NCBI RefSeq assembly: GCF_016862275.1
Contig: NZ_BOMQ01000036.1
Span: 1-64,000 of the forward strand
Direction of reading: 5' to 3'
DNA: 64,000 nt
Source: Actinoplanes nipponensis
GTDB lineage: Bacteria; Actinomycetota; Actinomycetes; Mycobacteriales; Micromonosporaceae
The notes below the pieces were generated by a model. The model was not told where the DNA came from. It made no database searches and saw nothing but the letters and a program-made list of their open reading frames with translations. Positions 48,101 to 55,731 of this stretch are shown here, piece after piece (the first letter of the stretch is position 1; the number at the start of each line of letters is the position of its first letter). The position numbers and the translations under genes were made by a program.

Positions 48101-50045
48101 TGTCGAGCCCGCCCACCACCTCGGTGACGACCTGGAGGCCGTCGGCCTGTTCGGTGAGCCGCTCGCCGACCGGGCCCGCCTCGGCGACCGTGGCGATCGC
48201 GGCCGCGTCGGTGACCAGTTGCTCGACGGACTGCTGGTAACCGGTGAACGCGTCGGCACGCTGGAGGAACTCCACGGCCCGGCGGGCGGTCGAGTCGACC
48301 TCCGCCACCAGCTCCTGCCCGAGGGCGTCGAGGCGGGCCAGGTCGACGTAGCGCAGCTCGCGCAGGCTCACGATCCGGCCCTGGGCCTGGCGCAGCGCGG
48401 CGAGCTGACGGATCCAGGCGTCGGTCGTGGTGGGCACCTCCCCCCGGGCCCGGCGGATCAGCGAGGTGGTGGCGGCGCCGGCCTCCTCGACCGCGGTGGC
48501 GGCCTGGGCGGTCAGCTCCTGCACGGACTCGTACTCGTCCAGCACCTGCTCGGCGGTCGCCCGGACCTCCGACAGCGGGCCGCGCAGGTCACCCAGCTCG
48601 CGCTCGCCGAGCCAGTGGTAGTTGTCGAAGAGCCGGCCGCACGCGGCGATGATGGCCTCGAAGACCGCGCCGGACGGCGTCATCTCGTCGACCATCCGCG
48701 CCACCGAGAGCGCGTCGGCGATGCCCCGGACCAGGTCGGCGTTGCCGACGCGCTCCAGCGGCCCGCTGCCGACGGGCTGCGCGGCGGCGTACGTGTCCGA
48801 CACGTACGGCGTCTGCCACACCTGCATCGGGTGCACCCGGGTCGGCTCGTCGGTGACGTGCCGGAACGCGATCAGCGTGCCGTCGTCGAACAGCGAGAAC
48901 CCGTGGCAGGTGATCGGGGTGGCGACCTCCTTGCGGATCACGTTGTACGGCAGCAGCAGGTACCGCCCGGTGTCGCGGGCGTGGAAGACGTACAGCACGT
49001 CCTCGCCGTTGACCGACCGCACCACCCGTTCGAACTCCAGCCCGGCGACCTCGGCGTCGAAGGTCTTCGCGACGCCGGTGGCCAGGTAGTAGCCGCCCGG
49101 GAAGATGACGCCCTGGTCCTCGGGCAGCCGCTGGCAGGCCTGCCCGATGCCGTCGAGGCGCTGCACGTCCCGGGTCCGGGTGTTGAAGACCAGGTAACGC
49201 TGCACGGTCTCCTTGTACGGCAGCACCCGCAGCAGGATCAGCGGCCCGATCCGGGCGTACGCGATCTCCGCGTCGGCGAGGCTCTGCAGCGGCTCGTCGA
49301 CCGGCTCGGAGAAGACGCCCTCGCCGTCCTCGGTGTTGTTCTCCACCTTGACGGTCAGGGTGCCGCCGACGGCCTCCACGAAGACCTCGTCCTCGATCGA
49401 CACGTGCGGGTGCCGGCCCAGGACGTGCTGCTCGCGGGTCGTCGGCGTCCAGGTGAAGTCGTGCGCGGGCGGGAAGACGTGGTCGCGTTCGCCGCGGTTG
49501 TCCACGTACGACACCGTGCCGTCCACGCCGACCTTCCAGCGCAGCACCTTGAGGTCGTCGGCCCGCGCCCCGGTCTGGAAGACCGCCAGCAGCAGGCCCT
49601 CCAGCCGGCGCAGCTGCAACAGGCGGGTCTCCCGGTAGTAGCGGTACAGCTCGGCGAAGTCGCGCTGGAAGACCGGGTCGTCGAGCAGGCCCGGCAGCGC
49701 GGCGCCGGCGTCGAAGCGGAACGCCTCGCCGTCGCGGGTGAAGCCGTGCACCGCGAAGACGTCGTCGATCGCCGTCTCGGTCTTGAGCCCGATGAACACG
49801 TTGTAGCCGAACAGCATCGAGCCGCCGACCTGCACGATGTCCCGCGGCACGCAGTTGTTGCCGGTACGGATGCGCTCCGCGCCGAGCAGCCGCATCTGCT
49901 GCCCGCCGAACGTCTCCGTCCGGCGGGCGTTGAGCTGTTCCGCGCGCTCGGCCAGCTCCTTGGCCTGGCCGGCGAGGCGGGCCCGCAGCACCTCGTACGT
50001 GCCCGCATCCATAGCCGTCTCCGCGGCGAGGGCGGTGTCGGTCAC
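45180..50045 (-). CDS. Giant AAA ATPase of the DUF3686 / DNA-repair-ATPase type
   Basis: A 1621-residue protein. The N-terminal 450 residues are beta-rich and match the pattern I associate with DUF3686 (QVGGSMLFGYNVFIGLK; VFPPAHDFTWTP; LPEDQGVIFPGGYYLATG). The middle is a long coiled-coil-like helical region (about 470-900). The AAA domain lies near 1260, with Walker A SPPGYGKTTLMEY, Walker B LLYLDDIQH (about 1325), and a sensor in CMAGNPYTESGQRF. The start is GTG 50045, overlapping the flotillin stop as GTGA, so both are made together. Such ATPases are listed as DNA-repair ATPases, but the flotillin link points to the membrane; the function is not established. Confidence 0.82.
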   Translation of the reverse strand: MTDTALAAETAMDAGTYEVLRARLAGQAKELAERAEQLNARRTETFGGQQMRLLGAERIRTGNNCVPRDIVQVGGSMLFGYNVFIGLKTETAIDDVFAVHGFTRDGEAFRFDAGAALPGLLDDPVFQRDFAELYRYYRETRLLQLRRLEGLLLAVFQTGARADDLKVLRWKVGVDGTVSYVDNRGERDHVFPPAHDFTWTPTTREQHVLGRHPHVSIEDEVFVEAVGGTLTVKVENNTEDGEGVFSEPVDEPLQSLADAEIAYARIGPLILLRVLPYKETVQRYLVFNTRTRDVQRLDGIGQACQRLPEDQGVIFPGGYYLATGVAKTFDAEVAGLEFERVVRSVNGEDVLYVFHARDTGRYLLLPYNVIRKEVATPITCHGFSLFDDGTLIAFRHVTDEPTRVHPMQVWQTPYVSDTYAAAQPVGSGPLERVGNADLVRGIADALSVARMVDEMTPSGAVFEAIIAACGRLFDNYHWLGERELGDLRGPLSEVRATAEQVLDEYESVQELTAQAATAVEEAGAATTSLIRRARGEVPTTTDAWIRQLAALRQAQGRIVSLRELRYVDLARLDALGQELVAEVDSTARRAVEFLQRADAFTGYQQSVEQLVTDAAAIATVAEAGPVGERLTEQADGLQVVTEVVGGLDIADATVRVAILERIGEVLGGVNRARATLDARRRELAAVEGRAAFAAEFALLGQSVTAGLAAADTPERSDEQVAKLMLQVEALESRFGDFDDFTDQLSAKRSEVYEAFAARRQSLLDDRARRADRLVDSAQRTLASVQRRVAALGTLDEVNTYFATDPMVGKLRSVAGELRTLGDTVRAEELDGRVKAARQEAGRALRDRLDLYGSDGSTIRLGRHTFAVNTQAIDLTLVPDGPELAFAITGTDYRAPVRDASFAATRAYWDQTVVSETPAVYRGEHLAAALLAEDPAGVAAAAAAGTLPALVRRAAEARYDEGYERGVHDADAALILDALVRLRASAGLLRYPGPVRAAAQLRWAFGDGDKQAWQRRAASLVRAREMFGSAGSALPELCAELSAEPLVGEYLVEELASTPAGFVTGAGARTLVERFHRALSSGPAAATREYADDLRALADDLPARRQLVTAWLTAFLAAQPDAGAPDDLAEAVALELTGTVLTRYDSAAALTETVAGLLGSHPRIVAGTITLRLDEVLTRTREFRATAVPAYRAYQKQRTALAAAERARLRLDEFKPGVMSAFVRNRLLDEVYLPLIGDNLARQLGAAGDAKRTDQSGLLLLISPPGYGKTTLMEYVANRLGLVLVKVNGPALGHDVTSLDPAEAPNATARQEVEKITFALELGNNVLLYLDDIQHTSPELLQKFISLCDAQRRMEGVWEGRTRTYDMRGKRFAVCMAGNPYTESGQRFRIPDMLANRADVWNLGDVLAGRDDVFELSYLENALTSNQVLAPLSARDRADLPLLVRLAEGDDSVRPDRLSHAYSAVELEQVLSVLRKMRRVQRVVLRNNQAYIASAGQSDAARTEPPFKLQGSYRNMNKLAERIVPVMNDAELEAVIDDHYRGEAQTLTTGAEANLLKLAELRGRLTPEQERRWAEVKAAYLREQALGGEGDDPMSRAVGAVGLLADRVGGVEQAIGRLAGPG

Positions 50046-52102
50046 TGCTGGGCCACCACCGCGCCGTTGGTGGGCAGCAAGGTCGCGACGCGGTTGTCCG
50101 CCACGCCGAGCTTCTGCGCGGCGGCGAGCAGCTCACGCAGCTTGCCCGCGTCGGCGCCGCCGGCCTTGATCTGCTGGGTCAGGAACGCGGCGAGCGTCAG
50201 GTTGGCCACGTCGCCGGTCGAGACCGAGCCGAGCAGCCGACCCAGGTCGTCGGTGATGCTGGCCGACCCGTCGAGGTAGCGCGAGCCGAGGCCCTGCGCC
50301 ACGGTCGAGTGCTCGACGAAGCCGTCGAGGCTCTTGCCCATGGTGATCGACCCGAGCAGCTTGTCGAAGAAGACCGAGTCCCCGCCGACGATGTCGATGT
50401 TCGCCTTCTCCAGGCCGGCCGCGACGACCATCGCCTGCGACTCGGCGATCTCCTTGTGCACGGTGATGCCGGCGAGCCGGATCTCCTTCTCCATCTCCAG
50501 CCGCAGCCGGTACTCCTCGTGCTCGCGGGTGGCGTCGTCCAGCGCGCCCATCGCGGCGGCCTTCTCGGTCAGGCCCTCGGCCTCGCCCTTGAGCTTCTCG
50601 CGGATCGCCTCGGCGGCGACCAGCGCCTTCTCCCGGTCGACCGTCGCCTCGGCGCGGCCGGTCTGCTCGATCACGGCGGCCTCGGCGCGGCCGGTCTTCT
50701 CGATCACCTCGGCGTTGCGCTCGCGTACCTGGACGTCGGCGAGGCCGGCCGCGGCCGCCTCGGCCTGCGTACCCTCGGCCAGCCGGATCTTGGCGCGGGC
50801 GTCCAGCTCCGCGGTCTGCTGGCGGGCCTCGGCCAGCAGCAGTTCCTCGCGGGCCTTGAACCGGGCGGCCGCCTCGGCCGCCTCCGCCGCCTTGATGTCC
50901 TTGACCAGGGCCTCCTGGGCCTCGGCCTCGGCGTTGATGACGACGGCCTGGCGGGTGCGCTCGGCCTCCTCGACCATGCGCAGGCGCTTGATGTTCTCCT
51001 CCTGCTCGGCCACCGTCTTCTCCACCGCGATGCGCTCGCGGATCACCTCGGCGATCGCCCGCTTCTCGCCCTCGACCTCCTTGTTCTTACTGATCGTGGA
51101 GAGCTCGGTCTCCCGCTCGCGACCGATGACCTCCAGCATCCGGTCCTTCTCGATGCGCTCGGTCTCGATGGCGATGACCCGCTCGCGGTTCTTCTCGGCG
51201 ACCGCGATCTCCCGGTCCTTGTTCTGCTTCTGCACGCCGAGCTGCTGCTCGGTGCGCAGGTGCGCGCCCTCGGCGCGGAGCCGCTCCTCGGCCTGCGCGA
51301 GCTGGATCTCCGCCTCCTCGCGGGCCCGGATGGTCTCGATCTCCCGGCGCTGCTTGATCTCCGCGTCGGCCTGCCGGCGCTCCAGTTCGAGGATCGCCTC
51401 CTTGGCGTCCACGTTCTGCCGGGTGATCTCCTTCTCCTCGTTGCGCCGGAAGTCGTTGGTGCGGACCGCCTCGATCGCGGTCAGCTCGGTGATCTTCCGG
51501 ATGCCCTGCGCGTCCAGGATGTTCTTCGGGTCGAGCGACATCATCGGCGTCTGCTCGAGGAAGTCGATCGCCGCGTCCTCCAGGCTGTAGCCGTTGAGGT
51601 CGGTGCCGATCACCTCGATGATCTGGTCCCGGAACTCGTTGCGCTTGGTGTAGAGGTCGACGAAGTCGAGCTGCTTGCCGACCGTCTTGAGCGCCTCGGA
51701 GAACTTGGCGTTGAAGAGCTCCTGCAGCGTCTGCTCGCTGCTGGCCCGCGTGGTGCCGATCGCCTGGGCGACCTTGATGACGTCCTCGGTGGTCTTGTTG
51801 ACCCGGACGAAGAAGGTGATCCGGATGTCCGCCCGGATGTTGTCCCGGCAGATCAGCCCCTCCCGGCCGGTCCGGGAGATCTCGATGGTCTTCACCGAGA
51901 TGTCCATGGTCTCGGCCTTGTGCAGCACCGGCAGCACGACGGCGCCGGTGAAGGTCACGTCGACCCGGCGCACCTTCGACACGATGAGCGCCTTGCCCTG
52001 TTCCACCTTGCGGAACATGCGGCTGAGGAAGAAGACGACGCCGAGCACGATGAGCAGCACGACGGCGATGAGCACACCGAGACCGGTGGAAATCACGTCC
52101 AT
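50042..52102 (-). CDS. Flotillin / SPFH-band 7 membrane protein (YqiK type)
   Basis: 686 residues. One N-terminal membrane segment (LGVLIAVVLLIVLGVVFFL) is followed by the SPFH domain (KALIVSKVRRVDVTFTGAVV; ISVKTIEISRTGREGL; IRADIRITFFVRV), a long coiled coil rich in Glu/Ala/Arg from about 220 to 540, and a C-terminal part with GLEKANIDIVGGDSVFFDKLL, typical of flotillins. Flotillins scaffold membrane microdomains. ATG 52102 is at a better distance from AAGGA than ATG 52105. The stop overlaps the ATPase gene; the upstream gene ends 27 nt away. Confidence 0.93.
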   Translation of the reverse strand: MDVISTGLGVLIAVVLLIVLGVVFFLSRMFRKVEQGKALIVSKVRRVDVTFTGAVVLPVLHKAETMDISVKTIEISRTGREGLICRDNIRADIRITFFVRVNKTTEDVIKVAQAIGTTRASSEQTLQELFNAKFSEALKTVGKQLDFVDLYTKRNEFRDQIIEVIGTDLNGYSLEDAAIDFLEQTPMMSLDPKNILDAQGIRKITELTAIEAVRTNDFRRNEEKEITRQNVDAKEAILELERRQADAEIKQRREIETIRAREEAEIQLAQAEERLRAEGAHLRTEQQLGVQKQNKDREIAVAEKNRERVIAIETERIEKDRMLEVIGRERETELSTISKNKEVEGEKRAIAEVIRERIAVEKTVAEQEENIKRLRMVEEAERTRQAVVINAEAEAQEALVKDIKAAEAAEAAARFKAREELLLAEARQQTAELDARAKIRLAEGTQAEAAAAGLADVQVRERNAEVIEKTGRAEAAVIEQTGRAEATVDREKALVAAEAIREKLKGEAEGLTEKAAAMGALDDATREHEEYRLRLEMEKEIRLAGITVHKEIAESQAMVVAAGLEKANIDIVGGDSVFFDKLLGSITMGKSLDGFVEHSTVAQGLGSRYLDGSASITDDLGRLLGSVSTGDVANLTLAAFLTQQIKAGGADAGKLRELLAAAQKLGVADNRVATLLPTNGAVVAQQ

Positions 52103-52129
52103 CATTGATCCTTCTTGCCGAGGGGCTGA

Positions 52130-52705
52130 CTAGAGAGCTACGTCTGCGGGGACGATCCAGAAGAACTCGCCGTCCGCGTCGAAGTCGTAGAGGACGGCGA
52201 CGGTGCCGGCGCGCAGGTCGTCGTGGCCGGCCTGGCGTACCTGGACCACCGCCGAGGAGCCGTCGGGGGAGTGCACCTCCGCCTGGCCGAAGGTCGCGGT
52301 GACCCGCCCGGTGCGCACGACGCAGGTCATCCCGACGAAGTCGGCGCGCGACGGCTCGGCGCCGGACGGCAGGAAGCGCCGCAGCAGCAGGACGGCCAGC
52401 CGCGCGACCACCCACGCCACCACGACCGCCCCGGCCAGCACCAGCCCGGCCGGGACCGCGCCGAGCAGCTCGCCGCCGGCCAGCGCGGCGAACCAGGCGA
52501 CCGCGACGAGCAGGGAGAGCACCACCGAGGCGGGCACGCCGCCGAAACCCAGGAAGCCGAGGAAGCCGCCGTCGGTGTCGACGCCGTCCCCGTCGGGATC
52601 CGCGCCGCCGGCGATGACCACGAGCCAGTAGCCGATGACGACCACCAGCAGCGGGGTGAAGATCACGGCGGGGAAGCTGAGCGCAGCCTCGAAGAACCCA
52701 CCCAT
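52130..52705 (-). CDS. OB-fold membrane protein (YqiJ-like)
   Basis: A 191-residue protein with three membrane segments (FTPLLVVVIGYWLVVIAGG; ASVVLSLLVAVAWFAALAGG; VPAGLVLAGAVVVAWVVARL) and a C-terminal OB-fold-like part with GMTCVVRTGRVTATFGQAEV and AGTVAVLYDFDADGEFFWIV. YqiJ proteins pair with YqiK flotillins, as here. First gene of the three-gene operon. ATG 52705 follows GGGGCGG. Confidence 0.87.
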   Translation of the reverse strand: MGGFFEAALSFPAVIFTPLLVVVIGYWLVVIAGGADPDGDGVDTDGGFLGFLGFGGVPASVVLSLLVAVAWFAALAGGELLGAVPAGLVLAGAVVVAWVVARLAVLLLRRFLPSGAEPSRADFVGMTCVVRTGRVTATFGQAEVHSPDGSSAVVQVRQAGHDDLRAGTVAVLYDFDADGEFFWIVPADVAL

Positions 52706-52835
52706 GCATCCGCCCCGTTTCCCCGTGTGCCGCCCGCCTGCGGTGATGTCGATGATGTCAGGGGTCGTCAACGCACGTTGCCCCCGAACCGACCACAACG
52801 GGTCAGCTCTTCAGTCGGAAGCCCGACCCGACGTC

Positions 52836-52891
52836 ACTCAGAGTGCGCAATCGGCAACCTCTCCGCTGCGGCGGCCCACAACACTCTGAGT
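52836..52891. promoter_or_regulatory. Paired ACTCNGAGT palindromes upstream of the OB-fold/flotillin operon
   Basis: ACTCAGAGT at 52836-52844 and ACTCTGAGT at 52883-52891 are each palindromic around the middle base and are reverse complements of each other, with centres 47 bp apart. They lie 130-190 bp upstream of the first gene of the minus-strand operon and 160-260 bp from the divergent promoter. This is the layout of a dimeric repressor or activator binding two sites. I see no regulator gene next to them. The remaining gap (52706-53152) shows no gene. Confidence 0.5.
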
Positions 52892-53052
52892 AATCAATTC
52901 CTTGCCGTCGCACCCCGCTTGTCCGCCTTTGTGGGTCCCCGTCCTCACGTGGGGTGACGCGGCTTTTCGGGGTTAATGCACCGATTCGCCCTAACCGAGA
53001 TGTCTGTCATAGACCGAAAGGTCAGTTCGGCCCGGCGGTCCGGTCGCCGCTA

Positions 53053-53081
53053 TTGAATCACGCTGGGTAGCGACCTAATGT
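53053..53081 (+). promoter_or_regulatory. Promoter of the glycosyltransferase operon
   Basis: TTGAAT (53053-53058), 17 nt, TAATGT (53076-53081). Both boxes are close to the vegetative consensus, and the predicted transcript starts about 65 nt before the ATG at 53153. Confidence 0.6.
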
Positions 53082-53152
53082 CCTAATACGTCCGGCAGCG
53101 TCGCCTCGCCACGAGGCTTCGTAACACGGTTAGTGACGACGGGAGGCGAGCG

Positions 53153-54502
53153 ATGACGGCAGCCCACAGCTGGTACCTGGTGATCGCCGGATACGCCATC
53201 ATGCTGGCCTGGCCGGTCTCCACGCTGGCGCTGGTGAGCTTCGCGCTCCGTTACGTCGCGTCCCACCGCACCGCCCTGGTCAGCCGCTCCCTCGAGCGCG
53301 GCGACGGCACCCCGCAGCACTTCTGGATCATCGTGCCGGCGCTGAACGAAGAGGTCGTCGTCGGCAACACCGTCAACGCCGCCCTCGCCCTTGGCGGCCC
53401 CGGCGGCACCCTGGCCCGGGTGCTCGTCGTGGACGACGGGTCCGACGACCGCACCCCCGAGGTCCTCGCGGCCATCGACCACCCCCGGCTGCAGGTGCTG
53501 CGCCGCGACCTGCCGGAGGCCCGCCAGGGCAAGGGCGAGGCGCTGAACGCCGCGTACCGCTACATCGCCGAGCGCACCGCCGAGGCCGGCATCGACCCGG
53601 AACGGGTGGTCATCGGGATCATCGACGGCGACGGGCAGGGCAGCCGCAACATCCTGCTCGAGGTGTCCCGGATGATGCGCGACACCCGGATCGGCGCCGT
53701 CCAGGTGCAGGTCCGCATCCGCAACCGCGACAAGCTGCTCGGCGCGGTCCAGGACCTGGAATTCGGCGCGATCGTCAACGCCTGCCAGAGCCTGCGCGAC
53801 ACCATCGACACCGTCGGGCTCGGCGGCAACGGCCAGTTCACCCGGCTGTCCGCGCTGCTCGCCCTGGGCGACGCGCCGTGGTCGGCCTGCCTGGTCGAGG
53901 ACCTCGAGCTGGGCCTGCGGATGCACCTCGACGGGGTCGGCATCCGCTACACCGCCCGGGCCAGCGTCACCCAGCAGGCCGTGGTCGACCTGCGCCGGCT
54001 CACCCGGCAGCGCACCCGCTGGGCCCAGGGCAACATCCAGTGCGTCCGCTACCTGCGCCGCCTGATGGCCGCCAAGCAGATCACCACCACCTCGCTGCTG
54101 GAGGTCATGCACTACCTGATCTCCCCGTGGATCAACGCGGTGGTCACCGTCGTGCTGATCGTTGCCACCGCCGCGGCCACCGTGGGCCTGCTCGCCGGCC
54201 ACCCGGTGCCGTACCTCAACACCTGGTCGGCCCTCGCCGAGACCGGCGGGATCTGGTTCGCGGTCACGTTCTTCCCCGGCTTCGTCTGGGCGCTGGTGCA
54301 CCGCCACCGGCTGCGGGACGAGAGCCTGCGCCGGCTGCTGACCGCCGCGGCCGCGTACCCGATCTTCCTGCTCCTCGGCCTGATCGCCACCTACCGCGCC
54401 ATCGGCCGCCAGGCCACCGGCCGGCAGGCCTGGGCCAAGACCGAACGGCTCGCCGAGGAGCCGCTCGCCCCGCAGTCCCTGCAGCACGCACTCGCCGCCT
54501 GA
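53153..54502 (+). CDS. Family 2 membrane glycosyltransferase
   Basis: 449 residues: N-terminal membrane segment, GT2 domain, then two or three C-terminal membrane segments. The GT2 signatures are VVDDGSDDRT, IIDGDGQGSR (DxD), CLVEDLELGLRM (ED) and RQRTRWAQG (QxxRW), the set of a processive synthase such as a hyaluronan or cellulose synthase relative. It likely uses UDP-GlcNAc or UDP-ManNAc, given the epimerase next to it. ATG 53153 has GGGAGG upstream. First gene of the cluster. Confidence 0.93.
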   Translation: MTAAHSWYLVIAGYAIMLAWPVSTLALVSFALRYVASHRTALVSRSLERGDGTPQHFWIIVPALNEEVVVGNTVNAALALGGPGGTLARVLVVDDGSDDRTPEVLAAIDHPRLQVLRRDLPEARQGKGEALNAAYRYIAERTAEAGIDPERVVIGIIDGDGQGSRNILLEVSRMMRDTRIGAVQVQVRIRNRDKLLGAVQDLEFGAIVNACQSLRDTIDTVGLGGNGQFTRLSALLALGDAPWSACLVEDLELGLRMHLDGVGIRYTARASVTQQAVVDLRRLTRQRTRWAQGNIQCVRYLRRLMAAKQITTTSLLEVMHYLISPWINAVVTVVLIVATAAATVGLLAGHPVPYLNTWSALAETGGIWFAVTFFPGFVWALVHRHRLRDESLRRLLTAAAAYPIFLLLGLIATYRAIGRQATGRQAWAKTERLAEEPLAPQSLQHALAA

Positions 54503-54534
54503 AGGCTCCCCCTCCGTCAGAAAAGGCTCCCCCC

Positions 54535-55731
54535 ATGTCGCTCCCCGAAGTTCACCTGATCGGCGGCACCCGCCCCGAGGCCGTCAAGCTCGCCCCCGTC
54601 GCCCTGGCGATGCGCGACGCCGGCCTGGTCGCCCCGGTCCTGGTCGCCAGCGGCCAGCACCCGGCCATGGTCAGCCAGGCGCTCGCCGCCTTCGACCTCA
54701 CCCCCGACGTCACGCTGCGGGTCGAGCGGGGCACCGGCAGCCAGGCCGAGCTGCTCACCGAGATGATCCGGCAGCTCGACGCGCTGTGGGCCGAGCGGAC
54801 CCCCGCCGCCGTGCTCGTGCAGGGTGACACCACCACCAGCCTGGCCGGCGCGCTGGCCGCCTTCTGGCGCCGCATCCCGGTGGTGCACCTCGAGGCCGGG
54901 CTGCGCTCCGGCGACCTCGACTCGCCGTTCCCCGAGGAGGCCAACCGCCGGCTGGTCGCGCAGGTCGCCGCGCTGCACCTGGCGCCGACCCCGCTGGCCG
55001 CGATGAACCTGCTCGACGAGAACATCGCCACCGCGGACGTGCTGATCACCGGCAACACCGTGGTGGACGCGACGCTGGCGGTCGCCGGCCGCCGGCTGCC
55101 GTTCGAGAACCCGCAGGTCGCGGCGGCCCGGGCCAACGCCGCCGGCCGCCGGCTGGTGGTCGTGACGGCCCACCGGCGCGAGTCGTGGGGCGCGCCGCTG
55201 GACCGCATCCTGGCCGCGGTCCGCCGGCTCGTCGAGCGGTACGCCGACATCGACGTGATCCTGCCCAGCCACCCCAACCCGGCCGTCCGCGCCCAGGTGG
55301 AGGCCGGGCTCGCCGGCATCGACCGGGTCACGGTCACCGACCCGCTGCCCTACCCCGACCTGTCCCGGCTGCTGTCGGAGGCCTACCTCGTGCTCACCGA
55401 CTCCGGTGGCATCCAGGAGGAGGCCCCGTCGTTCGGCGTGCCGGCCCTGGTGCTGCGCGACGTCACCGAGCGGGTCGAGTCGCTGCACGCCGGCTGTGCC
55501 CTGCTGGTCGGCTCCGACACCGACCTGATCGTCAAGGAGGCGGCCGTGCTGCTCGACAGCCGGGTCCGCCGCGACGCGATGACCGCGGGCGGCAACCCGT
55601 ACGGCGACGGGCTCGCCGCCGCCCGTACCGCCCAGGCCACCGCCGCCCTGCTCGGCCTGGCCACGGCGCCGTCCCCCATGCCCGCCGGCGCCTCCCCCGC
55701 CCCCACCGCCACGTTCGGAGCGTCCCACTGA
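54535..55731 (+). CDS. wecB: UDP-N-acetylglucosamine 2-epimerase (non-hydrolysing)
   Basis: Interconverts UDP-GlcNAc and UDP-ManNAc. 398 residues with the family blocks IGGTRPEAVKLAPV, VQGDTTTSLAGALAAF, HLEAGLRSGDLDSPFPEE, VTAHRRESWG, LPSHPNP and LTDSGGIQEEAPSFG. The last 30 residues are a Pro/Ala-rich tail. ATG 54535 follows AAAAGG; the stop shares a base with the next start (TGATG). It supplies sugar for the glycosyltransferase upstream. Confidence 0.95.
   Translation: MSLPEVHLIGGTRPEAVKLAPVALAMRDAGLVAPVLVASGQHPAMVSQALAAFDLTPDVTLRVERGTGSQAELLTEMIRQLDALWAERTPAAVLVQGDTTTSLAGALAAFWRRIPVVHLEAGLRSGDLDSPFPEEANRRLVAQVAALHLAPTPLAAMNLLDENIATADVLITGNTVVDATLAVAGRRLPFENPQVAAARANAAGRRLVVVTAHRRESWGAPLDRILAAVRRLVERYADIDVILPSHPNPAVRAQVEAGLAGIDRVTVTDPLPYPDLSRLLSEAYLVLTDSGGIQEEAPSFGVPALVLRDVTERVESLHAGCALLVGSDTDLIVKEAAVLLDSRVRRDAMTAGGNPYGDGLAAARTAQATAALLGLATAPSPMPAGASPAPTATFGASH

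Noticed and set aside
45432..50279. A 1615-codon open frame on the plus strand, antisense to the ATPase gene
   Set aside because: Its translation is Val/Leu/Arg/Asp/Gly-rich without motifs. It is the mirror of a GC-rich gene whose third positions avoid stops in the other frame. The minus-strand gene has clear Walker motifs and a coupled start.
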